Positions 35,926-44,480 of a stretch of 64,000 nt of DNA are shown one piece after another. This DNA is from an uncultured Bacilli bacterium. GTDB taxonomy: Bacteria > Bacillota_I > Bacilli_A > RF39 > UBA660. Position numbers and translations under genes: made by a program. Where the stretch lies: positions 61,439 through 125,438 of the forward strand of contig CAKOLB010000004.1 of NCBI GenBank assembly GCA_934096125.1, given 5' to 3'. The notes beneath the pieces were generated by a model that ran no database searches, had not been told where the DNA came from, and saw only the letters and a program-made list of their open reading frames with translations. The number at the start of each line of letters is the position of its first letter. The first letter of the stretch is position 1.

Positions 35926-35947
35926 GAGATACTGTTATTCTACACAA
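35900..35947. other. attL of element 1
   Basis: Chromosomal half ends at ACATGG; the element half (35924-35947) ends in ATTCTACACAA. That arm is the inverse complement of TTGTGTAGAAT at the other end of the element. Joined in a circle, the two 24-base arms flank ACAT symmetrically, a typical attP for a large serine integrase. Confidence 0.8.
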
Positions 35948-35995
35948 TGAATAGAAACTATCAGAACTAGTTGATTTACATGAAAATTAAACTTT

Positions 35996-36025
35996 AAAGA
36001 GATATTTGAAAAAGTATCTCTTTTT
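35996..36025 (+). terminator. Terminator at the left edge of element 1
   Basis: AAAGAGATA (35996-36004) pairs with TATCTCTTT (36015-36023), followed by T. It would stop transcription coming in from the amidase promoter, so the element insulates itself from the host gene. Confidence 0.8.
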
Positions 36026-36051
36026 GCATATTAAAAAAAAGGGGGAATTAT

Positions 36052-37311
36052 ATGAGTTATGCAATATTTAGAAGTCAACCAATAAATACACTACAAGATT
36101 TAGCGCAAATTGGTTCACACAATAAAAGAGAAAAGAAAGCTTATAAGAGCAATCCAGATATAAAATTAGATAGAAGTAAGGATAATATAGAATTAGTAAA
36201 ATGTGCTGAAAAATATGTTAAAAGATTTTACGAATTAACTAAAGACTATAAAAAAGAACATGAAGAAAGACAAAAGACAATGCGAGAAGATAGAAAAAAA
36301 TCCTATTATAAAATGCTTAATGATGCTAGAAATGTAGTAGCAGATGAATTGTTATTTACAAGTGATAGTTTATTCTTTAAAGATAAAAGTAAGAAAGAAA
36401 TATTAAGGTGGGCTAATACTTGTATGGATTTTGTTTATAATGATTTAGGTTATACTAAAGAACAGGTATTACATTCTACTATTCATATGGATGAAAAAAC
36501 ACCACACATTCATTGTGTAGTGATTCCACTAGTTAAAAAATTAGATAAAAGAACTAATACAGAAAGATATACTATCTCAAAAAAGCAATATATCAAAAAT
36601 AACGAGCATTTAAGTGAATTACAAGATAAATACCATAATAGATTAGTTAAGGCTGGTTTTGATCTAGAAAGAGGTTTAAAAGGCAGTACAGCAGAGAATA
36701 TAAATATAAAAGAATTTAAAAAAATGACTAGAAGGTTAGATAAGTCATTAGAGAAAAGTACACTATTATTAAATGATGATTATAATGACTTAAAAGTTAA
36801 ATTAAATAAAAGTAAACCTACAATAACTGGCAAGGAAGTTAAAATAGATAAAGATACTTATCAAACATTAAATAAATTTATGAGTACGGCTAAAAGAATA
36901 ATAGAAGATATTCCTAAAACACAATCAATGGTAAAAACTTTAGATGAGTATACCAAAATCTTTAGAAGTACGCAAAGAGAGAATATTCAATTAAAGAAAG
37001 AAGTAAATAGACTTGAATTAGAAAAAGAAGAAATCAAACAAGAAAATAATAGACTAGAAAATCTTATGTATAATTTACTTCAAAGATTAAAAGATTTATT
37101 TAAAAAAATTCTTCATATAGGTACTGATAAAGAAAAAGATAATGTATCAAAAGAAATAAAGTATCATTATGATAATAATTATTATAACGATTTAGATTTA
37201 TGCTATATTTCTAAGGGAACAACTAAAGAAAGAGATATATTTGAACACATTGGTTATATCAAAAAAGGGTATAACAAAGAAAAAGAAGAAGATTTTGATA
37301 TAAATAGATAA
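36052..37311 (+). CDS. MobV (Mob_Pre) family relaxase
   Basis: 419 residues. N-terminal SYAIFRSQPINTLQDLAQIG and IGSHNKREKKAYKSNPDI are Mob_Pre features, and the metal-binding HMDEKTPHIHCVVIPL near residue 145 is the HxDExTPHxH motif of MobV relaxases (pMV158 MobM type). The C-terminal half is a coiled coil (about 290-350). It would nick an oriT and lead the element into a recipient with help from another conjugative system. GGGGG precedes the ATG. Confidence 0.92.
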   Translation: MSYAIFRSQPINTLQDLAQIGSHNKREKKAYKSNPDIKLDRSKDNIELVKCAEKYVKRFYELTKDYKKEHEERQKTMREDRKKSYYKMLNDARNVVADELLFTSDSLFFKDKSKKEILRWANTCMDFVYNDLGYTKEQVLHSTIHMDEKTPHIHCVVIPLVKKLDKRTNTERYTISKKQYIKNNEHLSELQDKYHNRLVKAGFDLERGLKGSTAENINIKEFKKMTRRLDKSLEKSTLLLNDDYNDLKVKLNKSKPTITGKEVKIDKDTYQTLNKFMSTAKRIIEDIPKTQSMVKTLDEYTKIFRSTQRENIQLKKEVNRLELEKEEIKQENNRLENLMYNLLQRLKDLFKKILHIGTDKEKDNVSKEIKYHYDNNYYNDLDLCYISKGTTKERDIFEHIGYIKKGYNKEKEEDFDINR

Positions 37312-37377
37312 GTCAAAACAAAAACGGACTTTTTTCGTGGTATAATAAAGAAAAACTTGTTATTTTTGGAGGTAGTT

Positions 37378-39588
37378 ATGAACAAAGAAAATAAAATTAT
37401 AAATTTTAAAAATGAAGATTCAAAGAAAAATATTTCTTTAGAATTAGATAAAAAAATGATTTTTATTTACGGTAAAAATGGTAGTGGCAAAACAACTTTT
37501 TCTAGATCGAACGATTTGGATAAAAAATATGTATTTAATGAAGACTTCGTATATAAAAATGTTTATATAATAGACGCTGAAGGAGCAAAAATTGATTCAG
37601 GTGTTAAAAATAATTTTTCAGAGTTGCTTGTTGGAGAAGATGTTGTTCTATTAAAAGAAAAACAAAATAAATTAGAAGAAATATATAAAGAATTAAATAC
37701 TAAAAGTAATGATAATGAAACATTTATCAATTCTAGTTTAGCAAGTAATGGTATTCCAAACAGTTATAATTTTTTAAAGGAAAAAGTTGATGAAACTTTT
37801 AATTATGATGAAACAAAAACAATCGAAGAACAAATGGAGATATATAAGAGCGATTTAGAATTGGAACAGACTATTACAAATGATAAAGAGTTAGAAATCA
37901 ATGTGAATCAAATAAAGAAACATGAGAATATTAAATTATTAATAGAAAAAATAAAAAAAATACCATTGTTAGAGGAGTTTCTTTTTTCAGAGGATTATCC
38001 AATACTATTGAAACTTAATTCTGATTTAGACATTATTAATACAAATATTCAAAACATTAAAAGTTTAGAAGAGTTAGGGAAAAAGAAAAGGGTAGAAAAA
38101 AATGATTTTTCTATTATAAGAGATTGTATAACATTACAAGAAAAAGTGGGAACTGATATTTGTGTATTATGTGGTAATACTGAAATTAAAGCAGGTATAG
38201 AAGAATGGAAGAAAATATTTCAGGACAAAACAGTAAATTTAAAAACGAAAGTAATATCAGAATTAAATGATATTCTAAAAAATTGTAAAACTATTATTGA
38301 TGATAGAAAAGTATATGAACCTGTTGCACCTGGTACTATTAACAATATAATAATATTTATAGGAATTATAGAAAACGCTTTAAAAGAAGTGAATTTAGGC
38401 AATGTTTTAGAAATTAAATATCAAGAAATCGTAAGAGAAAAATATACTGAAGACATTATTCAAAAGTATAAAACTATTGCAAATTACGTATTAAAGAAAT
38501 ATAAAGATAAAACTATTTTCTTAAATTCATCACTTAAAAGTGTAGGTGGTAAAATAAAAGTAATAAAAGAAAACATAGAAAAAATTTTAAAGCTAAATGC
38601 TGACACCCATAAAGAATCAATAAACTCTATTCTTAAAGATTTGGGATTAGATAAAGAAATAACCGTTGGTGTTGATAGACTAGGCGGTAAAATAAAATAT
38701 TCACTAAATGTAGTTAATAACAATTTATCAAAATTGAGTGATGGGCAAAAACATAAATTAGCTTTGGCAATATTTTTAAATACTATTAAAAATGAAGATT
38801 TAAAAGGTAAAACAGTTGTGTTTGACGACCCTGTTGTTGCGCTTGATGAACTAGGATATCACTTTTTTAAACAATATGTTATAAAAAATATAATGAATAA
38901 TCCTAACATAGAAGAATGCCCTAATCTTATTATATTAACTCACAACTTTAATTATCTTTATATACAAACAAGTAATATAATAATTAGTCCTAATTTACAA
39001 GACAATACAAAAATATTGAAATTAAATTCAGATGGATTTAAAGAATTAGATTTTGAATTGTTTAAATTAGATGATATCGCATTATTTAAAAAATGCTTAG
39101 ATAATATTAAGTATGAAGATGAATTGATAGACTTAAGTAGTTTATACAATAAAGTTTTTAGAGAATTTTTGGATTTAAAACTAAGAATACTTGGAAATCC
39201 ATTAAATGGTAATCCAGCAGAAGAAATAAAGATAATAGTATCTGATGAACAAACAAGAAAATTGTTGCAGGAACAAAGTAATAAGTTAAGTAGTTATTCA
39301 AAAAATAAAAATATAACAATAGAAGAATCGAAAGAAGGTTTTTGCTTATTATCAGATATGCTAAAGACAATAGGGTTTGATGAATATATTCTGCCTCAAA
39401 ACATTGATTCAATTAAAAATATTGTAAAGAGGGAAGAAATAATTTATTCAGATATATTTTATATTATTCATGAAATAGCAAATATTTTAAGAAATGAAGA
39501 TAATAAATATAAAAATTATATAAATTATTTAAATCATCCAAGAATATCATTTACTAAAAATATGATGTCAACATCTATGGATGCATAG
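37378..39588 (+). CDS. AAA_13/RloC-like ATPase with zinc-hook
   Basis: 736 residues. Walker A FIYGKNGSGKTTF is near residue 30-41, a long coiled-coil region follows with ICVLCGN giving a CxxC pair at residues 262 and 265, then the ABC-type signature LSDGQKHKLALA near 452 and Walker B KTVVFDDPVVALD near 478. RloC and PrrC anticodon nucleases have this plan, RloC including the CxxC hook. The C-terminal domain (about 560-736, ending NHPRISFTKNMM) has no nuclease motif I can verify. ATG 37378 with GGAGGT upstream and TATAAT at 37341. Probable antiphage cargo. Confidence 0.7.
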   Translation: MNKENKIINFKNEDSKKNISLELDKKMIFIYGKNGSGKTTFSRSNDLDKKYVFNEDFVYKNVYIIDAEGAKIDSGVKNNFSELLVGEDVVLLKEKQNKLEEIYKELNTKSNDNETFINSSLASNGIPNSYNFLKEKVDETFNYDETKTIEEQMEIYKSDLELEQTITNDKELEINVNQIKKHENIKLLIEKIKKIPLLEEFLFSEDYPILLKLNSDLDIINTNIQNIKSLEELGKKKRVEKNDFSIIRDCITLQEKVGTDICVLCGNTEIKAGIEEWKKIFQDKTVNLKTKVISELNDILKNCKTIIDDRKVYEPVAPGTINNIIIFIGIIENALKEVNLGNVLEIKYQEIVREKYTEDIIQKYKTIANYVLKKYKDKTIFLNSSLKSVGGKIKVIKENIEKILKLNADTHKESINSILKDLGLDKEITVGVDRLGGKIKYSLNVVNNNLSKLSDGQKHKLALAIFLNTIKNEDLKGKTVVFDDPVVALDELGYHFFKQYVIKNIMNNPNIEECPNLIILTHNFNYLYIQTSNIIISPNLQDNTKILKLNSDGFKELDFELFKLDDIALFKKCLDNIKYEDELIDLSSLYNKVFREFLDLKLRILGNPLNGNPAEEIKIIVSDEQTRKLLQEQSNKLSSYSKNKNITIEESKEGFCLLSDMLKTIGFDEYILPQNIDSIKNIVKREEIIYSDIFYIIHEIANILRNEDNKYKNYINYLNHPRISFTKNMMSTSMDA

Positions 39589-39647
39589 TCTTTTTTGAAA
39601 AATGGATATATAAAGATACATTTTAGTAACACACTACGATATTGACA

Positions 39648-39702
39648 GAGCCAATAACGATGTGTGCCAAGGGGATTGTCCCTTTGGAAACCCTATTAGC
39701 TC
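39648..39702. other. Structured segment, candidate oriT or small RNA
   Basis: An outer stem GAGC-c-AATA with TATT-a-GCTC (39648-39656 / 39694-39702) encloses a nine-pair inner hairpin CCAAGGGGA-ttg-TCCCTTTGG (39667-39687). The 175-base gap 39589-39763 has no gene. Inverted repeats of this kind next to a GTGTG are common at transfer origins of small mobilisable elements, but it lies 2.3 kb from the relaxase start. Confidence 0.4.
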
Positions 39703-39746
39703 TATCGCCACTTTCATTGCTAAAGCAACAAAACGTGCCACGAGCT

Positions 39747-39780
39747 AAAAAGACTGACAAAAATTAATTGTCAGTCTTTT
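39747..39780. terminator. Bidirectional terminator
   Basis: AAAAGACTGACAA and TTGTCAGTCTTTT pair perfectly around a short loop that holds the stop codon of the minus-strand XRE gene. Confidence 0.85.
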
Positions 39781-40018
39781 CTGATGGAATATCATCAAAT
39801 AGTTGTCTGATGTCTATTCCTAAAGCATCAGCAAATTTACCTATGGTTTCTAATGTTGGAGTTTTATCAATGCTTAAGCATTCTAAATCTCGAACATATC
39901 CATGAGTCAGTTCAGTTAAATCAGCTAATTCTTGAAGTGTATAACCACGTATAAGTCTGTATTTTCGAATGTTTTTTCTAACTTGAATAGATAAAATTGT
40001 TTTTGAATATCTTCTCAT
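39764..40018 (-). CDS. XRE-family regulator (small)
   Basis: 84 residues, a single helix-turn-helix domain: VRKNIRKYRLIRGYTLQELA, then DLTELTHGYVRDLE and TLETIGKFADALGIDIRQLF. It probably controls element genes, perhaps the zinc-ribbon gene that diverges from it. ATG 40018 is used with AGGAGG 12 bases upstream; GTG 40039 lies within that site. Confidence 0.85.
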   Translation of the reverse strand: MRRYSKTILSIQVRKNIRKYRLIRGYTLQELADLTELTHGYVRDLECLSIDKTPTLETIGKFADALGIDIRQLFDDIPSEKTDN

Positions 40019-40126
40019 AGAAGTTATACACCTCCTCACATTTAAATTATTTCATAAAAATTTTAAAAAATATGTCGCCTGACAGAAGTTTTTGTGATAT
40101 AATTAAAATGAAAGGAGACTGCTTTT

Positions 40127-40603
40127 ATGAAGAAATGCAAATATTGTCAAACTGAAATTGACTCAAAAGCAAAAATTTGCCCAAACTGTAAAAAGAAACA
40201 AGGTAAACCAAAATGGTTAATAGCTTTAATTGTTATTATTGTAATAATGATTATTGCATCTGTTGCTGGAGGTAACGAAGAGAATGCTAAGGAAGGAAAT
40301 GTTTCAAACGGAGGTAATAAGCCAACAGAAAAATTTACTTATGAAGTAACAAAACAATATGCAGATGAATATGGTATGTCTTATTATATAGAAGGTAGTG
40401 TAAAAAATAATAAGGATAAAGATTATTCATATGTTCAAATTGAATTTGTTTGCTATGATGCAGAAGGCAATAACCTTGGAACTGCTATTGATAATACAAA
40501 TAATTTACTAGGAAATCAGACTTGGAAATTTAAAGCAATGGCTATGTTTAGTGATGCTGAAACTGTTGATCATTGCGATTATCATGAAATAACAAGCTGG
40601 TAA
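40127..40603 (+). CDS. Zinc-ribbon membrane protein with FxLYD-like domain
   Basis: 158 residues: N-terminal ribbon CKYCQTEIDSKAKICPNC, one membrane span (about 28-47), and an outside domain YYIEGSVKNNKDKDYSYVQI that matches the FxLYD pattern (F-x-L-x-G-x-V-x-N). Found often on mobile elements and in Firmicute genomes, role unknown. AAAGGAG precedes the ATG and a terminator follows. Confidence 0.75.
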   Translation: MKKCKYCQTEIDSKAKICPNCKKKQGKPKWLIALIVIIVIMIIASVAGGNEENAKEGNVSNGGNKPTEKFTYEVTKQYADEYGMSYYIEGSVKNNKDKDYSYVQIEFVCYDAEGNNLGTAIDNTNNLLGNQTWKFKAMAMFSDAETVDHCDYHEITSW

Positions 40604-40611
40604 AATAGTTG

Positions 40612-40635
40612 GAAGTCTTTTTAAGACTTCTTTTT
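40612..40635 (+). terminator. Rho-independent terminator
   Basis: GAAGTCTT-ttt-AAGACTTC followed by five T, after the zinc-ribbon gene. Confidence 0.88.
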
Positions 40636-40713
40636 GTTAGATTTTTTTACCAAAATAGTCGTTTTATATTTGTTTTATGTTATAATAATATTTAATGAAA
40701 AAAGGGTGGTTTT

Positions 40714-41013
40714 ATGTATCAATTATTGAGTTTATTCAGTTTTCTTATTAGGGCATATTTGTGTTATTGCACAATAGATAATATTCCAATATTAGCTAAT
40801 CCGATATTAAATAGTATTTTAGGGGAAGTAATATCCTTATATACTATTTTGTGGGCAATAAGTTATTTTGTTGTTGGAAGATTTTATGATAAAGGTTCTG
40901 AACCCTTGTTAGGTGTTATTTTATATTTTATTGTATATGTTGTAATTCTGGGAATTACATATTTATTGTTGTTATTATTAACATATATTGGAGTTTTACC
41001 AATAGTTATATAA
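40714..41013 (+). CDS. Small membrane protein of unknown function
   Basis: 99 residues with three hydrophobic segments (about 3-20, 36-55, 66-95). No motif recognised. AAGGGTGG precedes the ATG. It stands alone between two terminators in element 1 and so is its own transcription unit. Confidence 0.65.
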   Translation: MYQLLSLFSFLIRAYLCYCTIDNIPILANPILNSILGEVISLYTILWAISYFVVGRFYDKGSEPLLGVILYFIVYVVILGITYLLLLLLTYIGVLPIVI

Positions 41014-41017
41014 ATAA

Positions 41018-41044
41018 AAAAACTTATCGTTGTGATAAGTTTTT
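41018..41044. terminator. Bidirectional terminator
   Basis: AAAAACTTATC-gttgt-GATAAGTTTTT, a perfect 11-pair stem between convergent genes. Confidence 0.9.
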
Positions 41045-41582
41045 ATAGGTTTATTCTATCATCAGGTAATTTTGAGTAATCATATTTTTCAGCACACATT
41101 TCTAAATCTTCGTAAATAGAGGTTAATTGTGCTAATATTTTTTCGGGTGGAAGTAATTCTTTATAATAATCATAATCTTTAAGTAAAAGCATCATTTGGA
41201 ATATTCTTGTTCTGCAATCAGCAACTTTAGTTCTTTTCTCATAAGAATCTTCTAATAAATCCAATTGAGATTCTCTATATTGTTTTACTAATTCCTTTAT
41301 ATTTTTAGGAGTTTTATGTTTTGAAGTGTCTTTGAAACTATCTAGAATATCACTATAACCAGCAGTAGTTAAAAGAAATTCTAAACTTATTTCTAATACT
41401 TCAGATAAACTTCTTAACATATCTATATCTGGTTTTTTAATATTACCTTTTTCAAGTTCATTATATGTAGAGTGATGTGTATTGATTAAACGAGCTACTT
41501 TTCTTTGAGAGTAGCCTTTTTTTGTTCTAGCAGTCCTTAATATTTTACTTAATTCTTCAAGATTAGCATTATTATTTTCCAT
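41043..41582 (-). CDS. XRE-family regulator with C-terminal effector region
   Basis: 179 residues. HTH domain at 8-65 (LRTARTKKGYSQRKVARLIN, then THHSTYNELEKGNIKKPD); the C-terminal part is helical and charged and could dimerise or sense a signal. It diverges from an initiator-like gene, with a double TTGTC/GACAA operator in the gap, as in phage and ICE immunity switches. AGAGGTGG precedes the ATG. Confidence 0.88.
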   Translation of the reverse strand: MENNNANLEELSKILRTARTKKGYSQRKVARLINTHHSTYNELEKGNIKKPDIDMLRSLSEVLEISLEFLLTTAGYSDILDSFKDTSKHKTPKNIKELVKQYRESQLDLLEDSYEKRTKVADCRTRIFQMMLLLKDYDYYKELLPPEKILAQLTSIYEDLEMCAEKYDYSKLPDDRINL

Positions 41583-41650
41583 TTAAACCACCTCTAAAAT
41601 GCTTTCTTCCAATAACATAATACCATAACGAAAATTAAAAAGCAATAATT

Positions 41651-41716
41651 TTGTCGGTTATTCTTGACAAAATTATAATTACAATGTATATTATAGTTGT
41701 CGGGCAATCTTGACAA
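41651..41716 (+). promoter_or_regulatory. Promoter with two identical-type operators
   Basis: Two 20-base sites, 41651-41670 and 41697-41716, share TTGTCGG at the left and CTTGACAA at the right (an imperfect TTGTC/GACAA dyad). The first overlaps the -35 box TTGACA (41664-41669); a 17-base spacer leads to TATATT (41687-41692); the second covers the expected start of transcription. A repressor bound here would block the initiator gene fully. The divergent XRE protein is the obvious candidate. Confidence 0.75.
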
Positions 41717-41812
41717 AAAAGGGGGATAGTAATAAAGTAGATTGCTAATGCGACTAATGTTCTTTGAAAATTTACACAAGTCTTTAAAGGTTAATTAAAA
41801 GGGGGTGATAGC

Positions 41813-42316
41813 ATAACAGAATCTATAAAAGATGGGTTTTGGATTATACCTGCAAAAGTAGGTATAGATGATGCACTCACATTACAAGATAAATTACTAT
41901 ATGCTCAAATCTTATCATTAACAAGACAAGATGGATTCTGTTTTGCTACTAATTCTTATCTATCTAATTTAAATAATGTTACTCCAAAAACAATTTCTAA
42001 CAGTATTTCTAATCTTAAAAAAAATAATTATATACGAGTTGAATATCACAAGGAAAAAATAAATAAAGATAAAAGAAAAATATTTGTAACTGATAAGGGG
42101 GTATGGAAAACAAATCCTGGGGATATAGAAAAAAATGTTAATACCGGTATGGAAGATAATTTCCAATATAATAATATAAAGAATAAAAAGATAAAAAAAT
42201 ATAATACCAATAATAATGTTCCTTGGTGGCTAGATAAAGAAATTAAAGAAAATCCTGCATCTCTAGAAGAACAAGCAGAGATGGAAGCACTACTAAGCGA
42301 ATTTAAAAAAGATTGA
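41813..42316 (+). CDS. Replication-initiator-like winged-helix protein, apparent ATA start
   Basis: 168 codons open, with no ATG, GTG or TTG near the beginning. The protein begins ITESIKDGFWIIPAKVGIDD and has the winged-helix pattern DKLLYAQILSLTRQDGFCFA, then NVTPKTISNSISNLKKNNYI, typical of plasmid and phage replisome organisers. AAGGGGG lies seven bases before ATA at 41813, an ideal place for a start, so either ATA is the initiator codon or a former ATG has mutated. The first in-frame ATG is late (in the GMEDN region). Downstream of the double operator. Confidence 0.65.
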   Translation: MTESIKDGFWIIPAKVGIDDALTLQDKLLYAQILSLTRQDGFCFATNSYLSNLNNVTPKTISNSISNLKKNNYIRVEYHKEKINKDKRKIFVTDKGVWKTNPGDIEKNVNTGMEDNFQYNNIKNKKIKKYNTNNNVPWWLDKEIKENPASLEEQAEMEALLSEFKKD

Positions 42317-42392
42317 AAAGGAGTTGGTTTTATAAATAAATACAAGACTAAATCATAAAATTTAATAAAAAGGAAAAGGGGGAATTATAAGA

Positions 42393-42524
42393 ATGGAGGT
42401 AGTACTTAAGGCAAAACACACATTTAAAACTGATATATCAAACGAAGAATTATTTAGAGATAGATTTAACGAGATATTGTTAAAAGTTATATTGCATCTT
42501 GAGCAAAATTACCAAAGTAGTTAA
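42393..42524 (+). CDS. Small protein (43 residues) upstream of recombinase 1
   Basis: MEVVLKAKHTFKTDISNEEL then FRDRFNEILLKVILHLEQNY, an amphipathic helical protein. AGGGGG lies about ten bases before the ATG. A similar small gene precedes the recombinase of element 2. Small genes in this place often encode excision directionality factors or recombinase accessory proteins, but nothing in this sequence proves it. Confidence 0.5.
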   Translation: MEVVLKAKHTFKTDISNEELFRDRFNEILLKVILHLEQNYQSS

Positions 42525-42615
42525 AAAAATTATAAATAACTATCAAAAAGGGGTATAATATAAGTTGTAGTCGATTTAGTTCTGATAGTTATACACAGAA
42601 TTGGAGGATATAACT

Positions 42616-44211
42616 ATGAGACTAAGAGTTGGTATTTATGGGAGGTTATCACAAGAGGATATAGATAAGATAAACAAAGAAGATGAAAGTGAAAGTATCC
42701 AAAATCAAAAAAGAATGTTATTAGAGTATGCTTTAAAAAATGATTGGGATGTAGTTGATATTTATATTGATGAAGATTATTCAGGTGCTGGAGTTTATAG
42801 ACCAGAGTTTGAGAGAATGCTAAAAGATTGTGAAAATGGAAAACTAGATATAGTTTTATGTAAGAGTCAATCAAGATTCTCGAGAGATATGGAAATAATT
42901 GAAAGATATATAAATAACAAATTTAAAGAATGGAATGTTAGATTTATTAGTTTAGTAGATAATATAGATACTGATAATAAATCTAATAAGAAATCTATTC
43001 AAATATTAGGACTAACTAATGAATGGTATTTAGAAGATTTATCAGATAACATTAAAAGAACAATTAGGAATAAAAAAGAGTCTGGACAATTTACTGGTTC
43101 ATTTGCTCCCTATGGTTATTTAAGAAGTGAAGAAGATAAACACAAATTAGTTATTGATCCTATTGCTTCAATCATTGTTAAAAAGATATTTGAAATGTAT
43201 AAACAAGGTAATGGTTATACTAAAATAGCAACTTATTTGAATGATACTAATGTTCCTAGTCCTTATGAACACAAAAAAGCAAGTGGTAGTAAATTTGTAT
43301 GTGGAAATGTTGGAAAGGAAAAATCATATTGGTATTCAGATACAATTGCTAAAATCTTAAAAGATGAAGTATATATTGGAAATCTAGTACAAGGAAAAAC
43401 AAGGCATATAAGTTATAAAAATAAAAAATCAGTTCCTGTTCCTAAAGAAGATTGGATAATTGTTAAAAACACACACGAACCTATAATAGATGAAGATACT
43501 TGGAATATAGTTTCTGCTAAATTTAAAGGTAGGACAAAGCCAAGTAAATCTGGGGAAATTCATATGTTTACTAAAAAGGTTTATTGTGATTGTTGCAAAA
43601 AAATATTTTATAATGGTTATTCTAAATCAGGAAATGGGAACAAGCATTATTATTTAACTTGTAAGTCTAGAAAATCAGGGGTGTTTTGTGAAAATAATCT
43701 ATCTATTAGAGTAGATAAATTAAAAGACTTTATCCTTAATGAGATTAATGAATATATCAAAGTTTATCATAATTCTAAAGCTTTAAATGAGAAATACCAA
43801 AAATTAAATACTAAGAATAATAAAAATGAGATTCAAGAACAAATTAAAACTTTGGAAAAACAACAAACTGAATTAGAAAAATCACAAAGTAAAAAGAATT
43901 CTTATTTAAGAAAATTATATGAAGATAGAATAGAGGGTTTCATTACTGATGAGCAATACAAAGCTTTTAGTAAAGACTATGATGATGAATTAAATGAATT
44001 GCAAAACAGAATTCAATTAATAAAAGATGAAATCACTCTCTTAAATCAAAGGCACAGTGATATGATTGATAGAGATAAAATATTTAATAAATATAAATCT
44101 ATAAAGGAATTAGATAGAAGTATATTAGATGATTTTATAGAAAAAATATATATCGGTGCAGTAGATAAAGAAACGAATGAACGAGAAATAAATATTGTAT
44201 GGGCCATATAA
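42616..44211 (+). CDS. Large serine recombinase of element 1
   Basis: 531 residues. The catalytic domain starts RVGIYGRLSQEDID with the nucleophilic Ser in RLS, then SESIQNQKRMLLEYAL and YSGAGVYRPEFERML; a Recombinase domain (about 170-270), a zinc ribbon with CDCCKKIF and later Cys, and a coiled coil (about 395-480) follow. It is the integrase/excisionase of element 1 and ends 41 bases before the right attachment core. ATG 42616 with GGAGG upstream; a TTG at 42601 is excluded by that. Confidence 0.93.
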   Translation: MRLRVGIYGRLSQEDIDKINKEDESESIQNQKRMLLEYALKNDWDVVDIYIDEDYSGAGVYRPEFERMLKDCENGKLDIVLCKSQSRFSRDMEIIERYINNKFKEWNVRFISLVDNIDTDNKSNKKSIQILGLTNEWYLEDLSDNIKRTIRNKKESGQFTGSFAPYGYLRSEEDKHKLVIDPIASIIVKKIFEMYKQGNGYTKIATYLNDTNVPSPYEHKKASGSKFVCGNVGKEKSYWYSDTIAKILKDEVYIGNLVQGKTRHISYKNKKSVPVPKEDWIIVKNTHEPIIDEDTWNIVSAKFKGRTKPSKSGEIHMFTKKVYCDCCKKIFYNGYSKSGNGNKHYYLTCKSRKSGVFCENNLSIRVDKLKDFILNEINEYIKVYHNSKALNEKYQKLNTKNNKNEIQEQIKTLEKQQTELEKSQSKKNSYLRKLYEDRIEGFITDEQYKAFSKDYDDELNELQNRIQLIKDEITLLNQRHSDMIDRDKIFNKYKSIKELDRSILDDFIEKIYIGAVDKETNEREINIVWAI

Positions 44212-44228
44212 TTTAGTCCATACAGGAC

Positions 44229-44280
44229 TTGTGTAGAATAAACATAACCTCCACATGGTGGTGATGATCCGGGGACTATT
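44229..44280. other. attR of element 1
   Basis: The element arm 44229-44252 begins TTGTGTAGAAT, then the core ACATGG (44253-44258), then amidase coding sequence TGGTGATGATCCGG. It mirrors attL as described there. Confidence 0.8.
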
Positions 44281-44480
44281 GCAAATGGAATAACTGAAAA
44301 AGATTATACTTTGAAGATAACAAATTATATTCACAACAGATTAGATGAACTTGGAGTGCCAAATAAATTATCGAGGAGTACTGATGAGACTTTAGATGCC
44401 AGTAGTAGGCCACAGAGAATACAAAGTCTTTATGGAAATGGGAGTGATGTGATTGTTGTGTCTAATCACATAAATGCAGG
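44259..44480 (+). pseudogene. Split LysM amidase, exon-like piece 2 of 3
   Basis: 222 bases, open in frame from GDDPGTIANGITEKDYTL through DVIVVSNHINAGG. It holds the second zinc ligand (Glu of the ITEKDYTLK segment) and third (His of SNHINAGG). No stop or frameshift lies inside. It ends at GG (44479-44480), where element 2 begins, and resumes at 55896 as GGGDGAEVIYALRN. It can only be translated after element 1 is removed, since it has no start of its own. Confidence 0.88.

Larger units (their letters stand above)
35920..44258 (+). mobile_element. Element 1: serine-recombinase mobilisable element, 8333 bp
   Basis: Bounded by ACATGG at 35920-35925 and 44253-44258. Contents, left to right: terminator, MobV relaxase, AAA ATPase, a structured segment, XRE regulator (minus), zinc-ribbon protein, small membrane protein, second XRE regulator (minus), double operator, initiator-like protein, small protein, serine recombinase. 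There is no conjugation machinery, so it would be mobilised in trans. Excision at the core gives an 8333-base circle and reconnects the amidase frame. Confidence 0.88.

Noticed and set aside
36052..37311. Replication protein instead of relaxase
   Set aside because: The HxDExTPHxH motif and the Mob_Pre N-terminus identify a MobV relaxase.
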